64,000 bases of DNA, from the NCBI RefSeq assembly GCF_000801105.2, contig NC_079514.1, forward strand, positions 31,421,075-31,485,074, written 5' to 3'. The position numbers were made by a program, and so were the translations under genes. The stretch is from Raphanus sativus (taxonomy: Eukaryota > Streptophyta > Magnoliopsida > Brassicales > Brassicaceae). The notes beneath the pieces are model-generated. The model was given only the letters and a program-made list of their open reading frames with translations. It did no database searches and was not told where the DNA came from. How positions within the stretch are numbered: the stretch's first letter is position 1; each line of letters starts with the position of its first letter. This document shows positions 22,525 through 34,700 of the stretch, in pieces.

Positions 22525-22775
22525 GCGAACCAAGAAACGGTATAAACCGGTATGAACCGTTCTAAAATCGTGAAGATTTAACAATTCGGTACAGTACAAT
22601 AATGTACACAGCGTCCGGAACAGGTAATTCTTCAAAAGGTCAAAGGTTAAAATAAAGATTAGCGAACCAATGATCGGTCTAAACCGGAATGACGCGTTTA
22701 TTTTGAAATCGGAAAGATTTAACAATACGGTTCGGTCTAATAATGTACACAAACGTCCGGAACCGGTACATTTAA
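22525..22775. repeat. Two-unit tandem repeat upstream of the BTB gene
   Basis: Two units about 137 bp apart, starting at 22525 and 22662 with GCGAACCAA, share GATTTAACAAT.CGGT, AATAATGTACACA and CGTCCGGAAC. Divergence is moderate. The array lies 90-340 bp upstream of the BTB start and between that gene and the 3' end of the E2 gene, so it could be promoter sequence of one or 3' flank of the other. Confidence 0.7.
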
Positions 22776-22892
22776 ACAGGCGAACAAGCACAAAGGGAGA
22801 AACAGCAGACAGATTTCACAGTTCGGCAGCTTATAAGCATAAATAGAAATGCATGATATACATAAAAACCAAGTGCTCTAGCAAATCCCGGT

Positions 22893-24385
22893 TTAAGGAT
22901 CTGGGTTGCCTGCAATTGCAACATCATCATCATCTTCATTGTCATCAGAACCATATTCCTCATCACTTAGCTCTTCATCGCTAGACTTATCTTCTGAACC
23001 TTCCCCTGGTTTTGCATACTTCTCACAGTATTCTGAAACCAAACATCACACAATCAAAATGACCTATCAAACTTCCTTATAGTTGAAACAGTACAATCAT
23101 ATTTGTTATTTACCTCTTGATTCTAAACTTTTAATATAAGCAGAAACTTTTTATTCATCATGAACTTACTAACGAGCTAATCAAAGATGGGTTTTATAGA
23201 GTTTAATCAATCGTTTGAAGAAAATTGCATAAGCTGCGAGACTTACCAAAATTTCAGTTCTCACATTAACTAAGAAAAAGCTACATTCGATTAGAACTAA
23301 GAAACACAAATGATTCAGAGCAACATTTAGCTTACGAATGGTAATCTCAAGAACGCACATACGTTAGCAACAAGTTCAAGATACTAATTAATGAAAAACC
23401 TTTAAGACACTCGACAGTTTTTTTTTTCATTACAATTTCGACTTATCTCATAACACTAGAAGAGTCTGATTGAATTTACCTTTAACTCGTAGTTCATAAG
23501 TAGGACGATCACGCATCATCAAAGCAGCAGCTTCTCCATTCAATGGGTCTGATGGGTTTGGATACAAAAGAAGCTGAGGAAGAAATGTCTCAAACACATT
23601 CACAAGGTCTGAAAAAATTAAACAAATCCAAAACACACAGAAGTTAAAACCAAATCTTCAACACAACAACAACCATTTAGGATCTTCTTTTGATTTGGCA
23701 CATACCAAACATAGGACTCCAAGTCTGGTTGATCACATCTAAGCAAACAGAACCGGACCTGCACCAACAAAAAAGAGACAAAAGATGTAGAAGATTCTCA
23801 AGATAAAAAAAAAACACATGGTGGACTGTCCAAGAACAATAATAAATAAAGGAAAAGAATGAAACTGACAGTTCATCAACATTAGGGTGATAAATCTTGG
23901 TGATGAAACCAACGGAAGGAGATTTGTAAGGATAAGCATCTGGAAGCTCAACCCTTATCTTCCACACTCCTCCTTCATACAGACCTATCAGATCAGAACA
24001 ACAAAGAAAAAATAGATAATTGTTTGGTAAAACTTCATCAATCATAAGCACCAAACCAGACAAAAAAGGATGATTTGAAAAACCCTATATCATCAATCAT
24101 AAGCACCAACCAGTCTTTGATTAAAGATATGAATAAAAAGAGAGAGAATGAAATCATACTGTCTTTGGGGCCATTGAATTCAACAAAGAACTCCTGCATG
24201 CCATCGTTGATCGTCTCCACTTTATAGTCGCTCATCATCCTTTGATCGAATCATTCAACCCCAAATCAAAGTTAACTTTTTTCAAAGAAACCCACAATCA
24301 AAATCATCAAAAAAAGGGAAACAGGAGTATTAGAGATTTACAGCTTCATCATGTCCATTTCTCTGCGTTTGCTCGGCGAAGACAT
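22893..24385 (-). CDS. UBC4: Ubiquitin-conjugating enzyme E2, UBC4 type (6 exons)
   Basis: E2 enzyme that takes ubiquitin from E1 and passes it on with an E3. Exons in transcript order: 24385-24342, 24239-24160, 23984-23870, 23758-23706, 23608-23480, 23032-22893; total 561 nt, 186 aa, matching the about 187 aa of Arabidopsis UBC4. The protein starts [20 protein letters not shown]; the E2 fold shows [21 protein letters not shown], and the catalytic cysteine in [16 protein letters not shown]. The C-terminal tail is acidic ([16 protein letters not shown]), typical of the UBC4/5/6 (UBE2H-like) group of Arabidopsis. All splice sites are GT/AG and all phases agree. Gene order matches At5g41340. Confidence 0.95.
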
Positions 24386-25532
24386 CTCTCTTTCTTCTGG
24401 GTGTGTCTTTGTTTCTTCCGGATTCGAGTGAAGATGATGAAAATAATGTGTGAGAGAAAACTGAAAAAAGGATAGATTATTTTTTATTTTCTTTAAAATA
24501 TATTTTTCACGAACGCCGATGATGAAGTGAAGCGACGACCGTATCCTTTATATAGATAGAGATTTGTTCTGTCGGTAAAAATACTGTGTATTAATTTTTT
24601 GTTTTTCAAATTTACGTTCTCCCAAAGTAACATAATTCACGAAACAGTATACTTCACCGATTCTCTCATACCATAAATAATAAAGAAATTGACATAGTTT
24701 AGCATGATTACATGACACTTTAGCATGATTACATGACACTCCTTATCTTCTTATCCTTGCTGAATTACATTGTCCAAAGGAGACGTCTTTTGGGACAAGT
24801 ACGTGTGCGAGAACCATGTTGGTTACTGTCAGATCTTGTTTTCAATAATTTAACCGAATCGAGTAGTTTTATTGACTTTTTGTAACATTTAAGCAAAATC
24901 TGTCACATTAAACAAGTCGAGACAATTATATATTTTTTTTAACTCTGGAATTGTATTGATACAATTATATATACGTACAGTTTTCGGGAATGTAAATAAG
25001 ATAAGATTTTTAAAAAAACATACACACTAAAAATGTTTTATCATACTAAAGAACGGTAAAAACTGAGTAAACAAACACTAAACTAAACGAAACCCTAACC
25101 GTATTATTAACCCAATTCCAGTTTGATTACTATTTTCTATAACCCAAGAAAAGAAACAGATTCAAACCCAAATTGTAACTACAGCTTAAACCCAAATTGT
25201 GGTCTACCTAAACAAAAATCAAACTAGAACATATACAAGAACAAGAACTTCGTTTGTTTTTGAGTATATTCACAGAGGCGAATCTTAAAGCATAATAATA
25301 AACCCCTAATTCTTATCTTTAATAGTCTTTGTAGACGACTTCAAACGTCTGTACAAGCATACATATATTTATATATATCAACACTAACGTGTAATTTGCA
25401 AATTGTGAATCAAGAACGTTACTGTTGTGTATTTTCTTACCATCTTTCTTTTCTTTTATGTTTCTTCGTTTTGTTTTTTTTTGGGATTCAGAGCCGAAAC
25501 GAGTCTTCTAAGCTGTGGGTACTTGCAGGTTG
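24386..25532. other. Intergenic between E2 and RING genes, with a 21-bp tandem pair
   Basis: Promoter and leader of the E2 gene, then the 3' flank of the RING gene. A 21-bp unit TTTAGCATGATTACATGACA(C) occurs twice in tandem at 24698-24739. The part 25380-25500 likely belongs to the RING 3' UTR. No further gene is seen. Confidence 0.5.
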
Positions 25533-26509
25533 CTAGTCGAGGGGAGAGTCAAACACCATTTCCTGCAAACACAAAACGAGTCCACCTCACTAAGACACAG
25601 CCCGGGAAGTAAAACGAAAATGTCGGGGAGACATACCTTGTTGCAGACGGGGCAAGTTTCACTTCTCTCCATCCATTCTAGAATGCATGCGAGGTGAAAA
25701 TGGTGCTCACATTTGGCTAGAAGTTTCGGGTTATCCATATCATATTCTGAATCAATAACAAAGACAAGATATATCAACCATACAAAGTGATGTTTTTATG
25801 TCTTGGAGATGTACAAAAGGCAAAAAGGTAAATACCTTCCAGGCATATGGGACAATCCTCCTCTTCCTCTATTGGTACAAAGACGTCTTTCGATAGCTTC
25901 TTGGGGTCTATATCTTCAGTAGATTCAAGATCAATCTCTCCCTGTAGTTTGGTTTCTGTTTCTTTACACGGGCATGTTGTAGTTGGAACCCCTAGAGTGA
26001 TACCATCGACTGTTTCTTGAGCTGACTCAGTATTAGCGGCTTCAACTGGGACTTCTCTTATATCAACACAAGCAGACTCTTCACGGATTTCTGGTGTTTG
26101 AGGAACACCTATAGCCACATCGAAAGGAGTAGGGAGTGGTGGTGGTATATAAGCATCAGGAGATGAAGTCTCTAAGTTTGTGTCAACCACAACAACACCA
26201 GAGGAGATTGTAGAGGAAGTTCTGTTAAGGGCGGAAGATAAAGGAACACGCTCTTCTGTTGCTCTCGGATACTGCAGAGACAAAGATAAGAGACTTATTA
26301 TTTAACAAATGAAAAAAAAAAACAAGTCTTCATATTGTGATAAGAAAATCAATTCACAAGTAGATTGATTATTTGTAGAGTATGTTCGCAAGAAGACAGA
26401 AATAATAAAAGAGGGAAGTGGGAAGAAGCATGAGACTAACGTAATAGTAGGGAGGTCCATTATCAACATCAGCTCTTCGTGAAGAAGAACAACAACAGCA
26501 GCCTCCCAT
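25533..26509 (-). CDS. RING-H2 ubiquitin ligase with acylation-type N-terminus
   Basis: Exons: 26509-26441, 26271-25836, 25746-25637, 25562-25533; 645 nt, 214 aa. The C-terminal RING-H2 finger spans exons 2-4: CPICLEEYD, then KCEHHFHLACILEW and CPVCNK, with spacing C-x2-C...C-x-H-x2-H-x2-C...C-x2-C, so an E3 that recruits an E2 is likely. The N-terminus MGGCCCCSSS has Gly2 followed by cysteines, the pattern of N-myristoylation plus palmitoylation, suggesting membrane attachment (inference). The middle is low-complexity with PPPLPTP. The last exon codes only nine residues. Position matches At5g41350. Substrates unknown. Confidence 0.93.
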
Positions 26510-27290
26510 TATGTTTTTCTTTTTTTTGTGTGTGTTCTTTATCACAAGCGAAGACTCTTCATCTATGCTAACCTACGAGCAGTGAAAAAAGACAGGGAAA
26601 AAAATTAGATTCCGAATGAAATGATCCGCCAGAAACTGAAACAAGCTTTGTTGTTTTTTAATATCAGTTTCAGCTGTCTACAACGGTAGCAATTACACAC
26701 AAACCACAACAAGCGAGCAAAACACCATCAACACACAACTACAAGAGTCTAAAAATTAGAAACAATAATACAATTACAAGAACATGGAGACAATGATGTC
26801 GAGAGCTAAGCTTAATGTGCATCTACTGAATCAGGAGAAGGCCAATTTTGCAATATATTTAGCACCTTCTACACACAAGTAGAGTGAATTTTATGCACTA
26901 TAAACTCTACTCAAACTCAGCTCACGCAAAGAAAATAACAGAATCAATGAAGAGCTTCTTTGAGAGGTAGCTACGACGTTTCATAACCCCCCCAAGCTCC
27001 GTAAAACCCTAAAACCGAAACCTTACCAAAATCATCAACCAACTCCAAAATTTCAGAACCTAGCAAGAGCAAACACGGATCTAAACAGTCGAAACCCACA
27101 CGAAATCAACTTCTAAGACGCGCGCGAGGGAGAGAGAGATTCAACAAAGAGTGAAAACAACGATCGATCAGTAGCAAGCAAGATGAAAGAGCATAGAGGA
27201 GGAACCGATCACCTTTCTCGAGATTGAATCAGGAAGAGGGAAGTTCGAAATCTCAAAATCAAACCGAGAGAGAGAGAGAGAGAGAGTTGT
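26510..27290 (-). promoter_or_regulatory. 5' leader with intron, and promoter, of the RING gene
   Basis: On the minus strand a donor AAAG|GTGATC at 27212 and an acceptor TCGTAG|GTTAGC at 26573 predict a 640-bp leader intron (26573-27212), leaving a short exon before the start at 26509. Leader introns are common in this gene type. A (GA)n run at 27270-27286, a (CT)n on the coding strand, sits at about the expected transcription start, as in many plant promoters. Confidence 0.5.
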
Positions 27291-27299
27291 TGCTTTATC

Positions 27300-28479
27300 T
27301 CTCTTGGGAGAAACCTTCTTTTTCGTCCCCTCTCTGCTTTTGCGCTGCTGTGTTGTTTATCGTGCGCTCTATCAAACTGACTTTCCTACACTAAAATACA
27401 AGACTCCACCTCCTCTTATTATAAAAATATAATACTATTATTTAATTCCCTACTTTTCTTTTTTTTTTGTTCACAACCTTTAATTCCCCCAACTTAATTA
27501 ACTGATATTTTATATATACAAAAACTCATCAAATGTATTTTTATTTACATATTACTAATTATTATTGTTCATAATAAACACACAACATAAAATTTATAAT
27601 ATGAGATATATATATTCAATGACTGAATGCCCAATAAAAGATTTTTTTTTTTTGAGAAAACCCAATAAAATATTTTGTAAAGTAATAATTTTAATTAAAA
27701 CTAAAATTGGGTTAAAGAATTTCTTCAATTTATATGAAGAGGCATATATGAACTATTTTGGAGGTAACCAAACTAATGTTTCCATCTTTTGATGAAGAGA
27801 TTAGAGGTCTCGTCCTAAACATCTTTCATCAGATTACACTATCATGTCACAAAAAAAAAAAAAAAAAAAAAAAAAATTACACTATCATACGTTCAATTCA
27901 AGACCTACATATGTTGGTCACAAGTTAAGAGTGTCTCTTAGTTTTGGTGAAAATTCAATTAAATGTATTATAAACATCTCAAAAACATTGTTATCGATTC
28001 ATCTGCTTTTTACAGTTGTATCAGAATATGCATCTGACCCAAGTTATAACCTACAACCAAAGGTGAGGATGACTCAGATGTGTGGCAAAGGAAAAAAATC
28101 TGTGTGGACTGATGATGATGATGATGAGGAAAAGAAAGCAAAGCCTTTGTCTGCAACTTTCAGTTAGTGAATGAATGATTTAACCAAAAAAAAATAGTGA
28201 ACGAAAGCCAGTTAAAATGTTGCGAATCAGCTAATGAGGTGTTGAATTAACTGAAGAATGCTTATAAAGTTGAAGAGATCCAAACTCAGTAATGCTTATA
28301 ACAAGGTTTGAGACGAGAAATATAGTCAAGGTCAAAACATAGTCAATCGCAAAGCCACAACAAAGTATCATTTTCTTGTACCATCTGGCATTGTATAGTA
28401 TTAATTCTCACACTTTTAGAGTAATGTGTAGATGATGTTAAGAAAAAATAAAGGTTCGTTCCGTTATACAAAATGGTAG
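27300..28479. other. AT-rich intergenic DNA
   Basis: No convincing gene. An A-run of about 26 bases at 27850-27877 is followed by a 100-codon plus-strand frame whose N-terminus is coded by the A-run; it has no domain and I regard it as chance. A (GAT)n-like stretch at 28110-28126 codes Asp in that frame. Confidence 0.5.
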
Positions 28480-28530
28480 GTGGCCCAACATGGAAATACA
28501 AAGGCCCACAGTAAAGCCCATATTTGATCC
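28480..28530 (+). promoter_or_regulatory. Cluster of site II (TGGGCY) elements upstream of XPB
   Basis: Three TGGGCY motifs (as GGCCCA, GGCCCA and AGCCCA on the plus strand) lie within about 40 bp at 28481-28521, roughly 280-320 bp before the XPB start codon. Site II elements are bound by TCP factors and mark promoters of housekeeping and proliferation genes in plants, which fits a TFIIH subunit. Confidence 0.55.
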
Positions 28531-28796
28531 GTTATGTTAACCTTTTTTTTTTCTTTTTATAAATTCTAAGAGCTCGTCTCCTCCGCTTAACCATCTCTTC
28601 GTAGTTCTCATCAAAACCGACTCCCTCGTTTCGAACAGAACCCGACCAGGAATCCAAATCCGAATCAGAATCTTCTCCATCGTTCCGCCTCAATTCGACG
28701 TACAAACTTACAACGGACTTCCACGCCGCCGTGGTTTTTTCTCTTCGTAACTTGATTGACAAAAAAAAAGATAAACTCTGAATCGATTCAATTAAG

Positions 28797-31700
28797 ATGG
28801 GAAACGGTAATCATCTGATATTTTTTTGGTGGTTTCTCGAATTATCGGGCAGAAAATGTATATATATATATATATATATATATGCCAAACGACACTTGTT
28901 TAAATTGTTCAGGTGAAAGAGGAAGATCTAGCAAGAAGATGAAGTACGGTGGCAAGGTTCGTGCCTCCCCCTTGGAATCAATTTTTAATAGCCTATTTCT
29001 GAATGTTAATTCACACTGTATGGTATATCAGGATGATCAAAAGATGAAGAACCTCCAAAACGAAGAATACTACCTCGGTGATGATGCTGATGAAGATTCT
29101 CGCGATGGTACTACTTTACTCACTTTCTATCTATTTAGAGACATTTTATGAATGGTTTCTTCTTCTTTTTTTTTTTGTAGGAGAAGGAGAGAAGATGAAT
29201 ACTGATTTTAGCAAATTGGAGTTGAAGCCAGACCATGGGAACAGACCCTTGTGGGCTTGTGCTGATGGAAGGATTTTCTTGGAAACTTTCTCTCCTCTCT
29301 ACAAGCAAGCTTATGACTTCCTTATCGCCATTGCTGAACCCGTTTGCAGGTCATCTAATGAGTTCATTTATGCATGATCCATGTCATCAGTTTTGGGGGT
29401 TGATTTTCTTTTGGTTTTGTTATTTTCAGGCCAGAGTCAATGCACGAGTATAATTTAACACCACACTCTCTTTATGCGGCTGTTTCAGTCGGTCTTGAGA
29501 CGGAAACTATCATATCTGTTTTGAATAAGCTGTCTAAGACTAAGCTACCCAAGGATATGATTGATTTCATCAATGCTTCTACTGCCAATTACGGCAAAGT
29601 TAAGCTGGTTTTAAAAAAGAATCGGTATTTTATTGAATCCCCATTCCCTGACGTAAGTTCACATCTGGTATTTGTGTATTTGGATATTGGGTTTCGCTTC
29701 TCTATTGCTAATTTTTTTTTTCTTTTAAAAACATTGATCTCAGGTTCTGAAAAAGCTTGGCAATGATGCTGTTATAAGCAAAGCTAGATTTTATGAGGTG
29801 CGTTGAACTCTTCCTTTTAGTCTATCTTTGGAACTCTTTTTCCAGTTGTTACATAGACTTGATTAACCTTCTTCTTCTTCTTATACCATTTTGCGTTCTC
29901 CAATGTATGTCGAACTAACTTAGATTAATTTTTTTTTTTTGCTAGCCATACGGCGGTGATGGATTCACAGTCGGCAAAACAAGCGGTGAACTTGAAGCAG
30001 GACATGGGGAGCTGTTGGATGCAGCAGAATTGGCAGCTGCTGCAGAAGAGAAAGAAACTCACTCATTTGAGATAGACCCTGCACTGGTAAATTTCTCTTA
30101 TGGGTCTCTGAAATGGCGTCTTAATGAGTTTCGTCATGTTAACTGGCATTGTTCATGTTCTTTTACACTTCATGTGTAGGTGGAGACTGTAAAGCAGCGT
30201 TGCTTGCCAAGTGAATTGAACTACCCTATGTTAGAGGAATATGACTTCAGGAACGACAACGTGAGTTCAAAAAAATACACCTGAGGCCTATTTCTTTCTT
30301 AACATATGATCTGGCGCTACATGTTCATGATTGTTGAATAACTTGATGATGGTGTCTATCAGGTTAATCCTGATCTTGACATGGAACTGAAGCCCCATGC
30401 ACAGCCGAGACCGTACCAGGAAAAAAGTTTGAGCAAGATGTTTGGGAACGGTATAACTGTCTCCATCTCTTTTGTTTTCATACCGCATTTGCCCAACTTG
30501 ATGGGATATTTATATATATTTGTATGTTCCCGTGGGCAGTCATACGTTTGACTGATCTAGCATCGTGGTGAACTCGTGATAAATATTTGTGGTTTTTTGT
30601 GAGAGAATGTCACCGATCTAGAATCTTGATTTTGCAGGACGAGCAAGATCTGGGATTATAGTGTTGCCTTGTGGTGCTGGTAAATCTCTAGTTGGTGTTT
30701 CTGCAGCGGCTCGTATAAAAAAGAGTTGTCTTTGTTTGGCGACGAATGCTGTCTCGGTGGATCAGTGGGCCTTCCAGTTCAAGCTGTGGTCTACTATAAG
30801 AGACGACCAAATATGCCGTTTCACTTCTGATAGTAAAGAACGCTTCCGTGGAAATGCTGGTGTTGTTGTGACCACTTATAATATGGTTGCCTTTGGTGGT
30901 AAACGATCTGAGGAATCAGAGAAGATCATAGAAGAAATGAGGAACAGAGAGTGGGGGTTGTTGCTCATGGACGAGGTAATCAAATACTTTTCAGTGTGAT
31001 TTATCTCTTTGCGGAAAGTTATATGTTTAGCTCATGAATGCACTCAAGAGTTGTGTTTTTTTATAGGTACATGTTGTTCCGGCCCAGATGTTTAGGAAAG
31101 TCATCAGTATTACAAAATCTCACTGCAAGCTAGGACTTACAGCTACTCTTGTGAGAGAAGATGAAAAGATTACAGATTTGAACTTCCTTATTGGCCCGAA
31201 ACTATATGAAGCTAATTGGCTAGATTTAGTTAAAGGAGGCTTTATTGCAAATGTTCAGTGTGCTGAAGTGTGGTGTCCTATGACCAAAGAGTTTTTCGCA
31301 GAATATCTGAAGAAAGAGAACTCCAAGAAAAAACAGGTACATGAATATAAGCTTCCCCACGTTGTTCTCACTTTATAATTTATTATGTTTACCTAGTCTG
31401 GAGGATTAGAAAATAGTAAACATTCATATGTTAGGCTCTTTTAGTGTGTAGAGCTAGTAAACCAGTTCAGTTGGTCTGACATGTACATATATCTTGTCTT
31501 CTGATATCTGCAGGCACTTTATGTAATGAACCCTAACAAGTTCAGAGCCTGTGAGTTTCTTATACGTTTCCATGAACAACAACGTGGGGATAAAATCATT
31601 GTCTTCGCAGACAATCTTTTTGCACTTACGGAGTATGCAATGAAACTCCGGAAACCGATGATTTATGGTGCAACCAGGTTCGTAAAAAAACGTGTATTCA

Positions 31701-34700
31701 AAACACTCTTTTGCGTGATTCATTCAGTTAATAGGCGCTGATGGTTCCTCCTTTTGTTTAACCTGTAGCCATATCGAACGAACCAAAATTCTAGAGGCGT
31801 TTAAAACCAGTAAAGACGTGAACACCGTCTTCTTGTCAAAGGTATAGTAGCATTTTTTTACATTTCCCTTGACTTGGAATTATAGATATCTGTTTGACAG
31901 AGGAACTTAACGATAATGGATTGGTTTCTTTTATTTTTACTTCAGGTTGGTGATAACTCCATAGATATTCCTGAAGCTAATGTGATCATCCAGATTTCAT
32001 CACATGCTGGTTCTAGACGTCAAGAGGCTCAGCGTCTGGGTCGTATTCTTAGGGCCAAGGTTTGATTTCTGATATTCTTTTGCTCATCACGTTGTCTCTC
32101 CTAATTCCTTCTTTGGTTAGTTGAAAATTAGTTTATAATTTCAAAAACAGGGTAAAATTGAAGATAGAATGGCTGGTGGAAAAGAAGAGTACAATGCATT
32201 CTTCTACTCACTTGTTTCTACAGATACGCAGGTATAAGGAGGACAGACAAAACTCACTAGTGTAGTTTGAGTTTTTATGATCTCGTGAATTGCTAAATCC
32301 ATTATTTTTTATGCAGGAAATGTATTATTCAACTAAAAGACAACAGTTCTTGATCGACCAAGGTTACAGCTTTAAAGTTATAACAAGCCTTCCACCAGCT
32401 GATGCTGGGTCGAGCTTAAGCTACCACAGTCAAGAAGAACAGTTATCCCTTCTCGCTAAGGTGTGTTTCCTTGTTAGTTGTTATTCTGAAAAACAATTTG
32501 AAGTCTTTTTGTGATCCACATCAATGTTTTTTTTTGTTTTTTATTTATCTTACTACAAATTTTACGAAGTTTTAAATAAAAATAATCTTCAAAAAGAATT
32601 TAAAAGCTAACAGAGAAAACAAACATAAAATCAATATTTGACTTCAAATTTTTGTTCCTGAATTACAAAAATTTAGAAGTAAAAATCAAATACAATAAGA
32701 AGGGTAAAAGTTTTTATTTGTGACAATGTTTATTTTCTTAAATTATATTATATTCTATTATATTGGTCTGAGAAAAAGGCGTAGAACATTTCAATCATGA
32801 TACCAAATATTACACCAAAAACAATATTATATATTATTTAATGTTATTTGTTTTAATAATTTTATATTTTTATTATTTCAAATTGATAATAAGTGTTTTA
32901 TCACATTTTGACATTACATTAAAAAAAATCGTAATTTTATGTTTATAATATTTATTTACATTTATATTTTTTAGTTTAACAATATTATGCTTGTATTTAT
33001 TTTATATAAAATATTATATTAAAAGTTACAAAACATTAATTATGAAAAGCACATAACAACACAATATATTTATTTTAATAGAATTTGTATTAGTTAGTAA
33101 TACAGACTTAACTATATTATAAAAATTATTTAAAAGTTTGGTGAATTAATAATATTAAATATAACTTAAATAAAATTATTATTAATATTTTAAAATAAAA
33201 CTAGGTGATTTTCCCGTGCGCATGCACGGATATAAATATTTATAAAATGAATATATTAAATAGTTTACTATATTTTTTTTTTAAATTACTATGTAATTTA
33301 TATTGTAATCAGTATGCTATTTTTCAAATAATATTATTTTATTTTAATCATAGGTATAATTTTGGATATATAAGATAATATCTAATTTTCTGATTCAACC
33401 ATAATTTGTTTATTCTATAGATTAAAATATTGATTAATTTTGTTGTTTACAATTAATTTGATATTGCCTTAGATTTGTAAATATATTTTAGAAATATTAT
33501 GTATAATTTAATATAAATTATTTTAGAATTAAATAGTAAAAATAAATTAAAGTTTTAATTGATTCAAAGTTACTGATATTAATATAACAACGATAGTATT
33601 ATGAAACCTCATGCATATATATAAATTATAGAAAAGAACTTAGTTGCAATAGTTGGTTAATATATATTCATAATATTAATTGAGATCTCATATTAGTTAA
33701 TAGTATGTTACATTGTTCTATAGTTTATATTTATAAAAATATTAATATGAACAATAATACATTATATTTAGTTAAGTGTTTGATTTTGTATTAAAAATTA
33801 GATTAGTCCAATTACTCATTTTGTGGATATATTGTGTTACATATATTCCTTCAAACTAAAATATATTATTTCTAGTTTAACTCAACCAAATTAAATTAAT
33901 TGTATTCCTTTGGTTCTTCATCATAGATATGTAAGTATGTTACTATCTTTTATAATTTGGTATATGTTATTTGCAAAAACAAAATTAGAAAGTAAAGTCA
34001 TGATCGGTACGAAGTTGCATAAAAATAACTTATAAACTTATAAAGTCAAGATTATTTTTCTGAACTTTCTCTTTTTTTTATGAAATCACATCACATATAA
34101 AAATGTTTTCATTATAAATTTTCTAAATACTTTCTTTATTATATATTTGATTTGGAAAATATAAAAGGATACTTAATTAGAAAATAAAAGATGCATTTTT
34201 ATTCATTAAAATATCTTGTGTTATGTTACTTAATTTTTTGTAATAAATTTGAGAAATAGATTAATTAAAATAAAATAATTATATTAAAATATATAATATG
34301 TTGTTTAAGATTATCTTTTAAAGGGATAATTATTTAGTTACTCTAAAATCAAAATTATTTTGTTAAGTTTGCTTTTAATGAATCGCATTATATATAAAAG
34401 ATATTTTTTCGTTTTTAAAATTTACAAATTTCTTTTCATTATATAGGTTATTTAGAGAAGGAAACCAAAATAAAAAGGAAATTTTTTCTTTTTAATAATG
34501 ACAAATAGATATATTGATTCATTAAGGGTACTATTATAATTAACCATCATAAGAATTAACGGGAGCGCGCGACACATAGAAAACTAACTTCTCAAATAAT
34601 ATTATAGAGATTAAAACTAAACAATATTTTTTAAAAATTTAGATATCTAAAATAGACTAATTATATTACGATTAAAAATTTATTTACTTTTTTAAAAGAT

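Noticed and set aside
22893..26509. Dedicated E2-E3 gene pair as a new system
   Set aside because: The adjacency is simply the conserved Brassicaceae gene order, each with its own promoter; no evidence of functional coupling.
27844..28167. 107-codon plus-strand frame with poly-Lys start and Asp-rich end
   Set aside because: The start is coded by an A-run and there is no domain or conserved-looking core; most likely chance.
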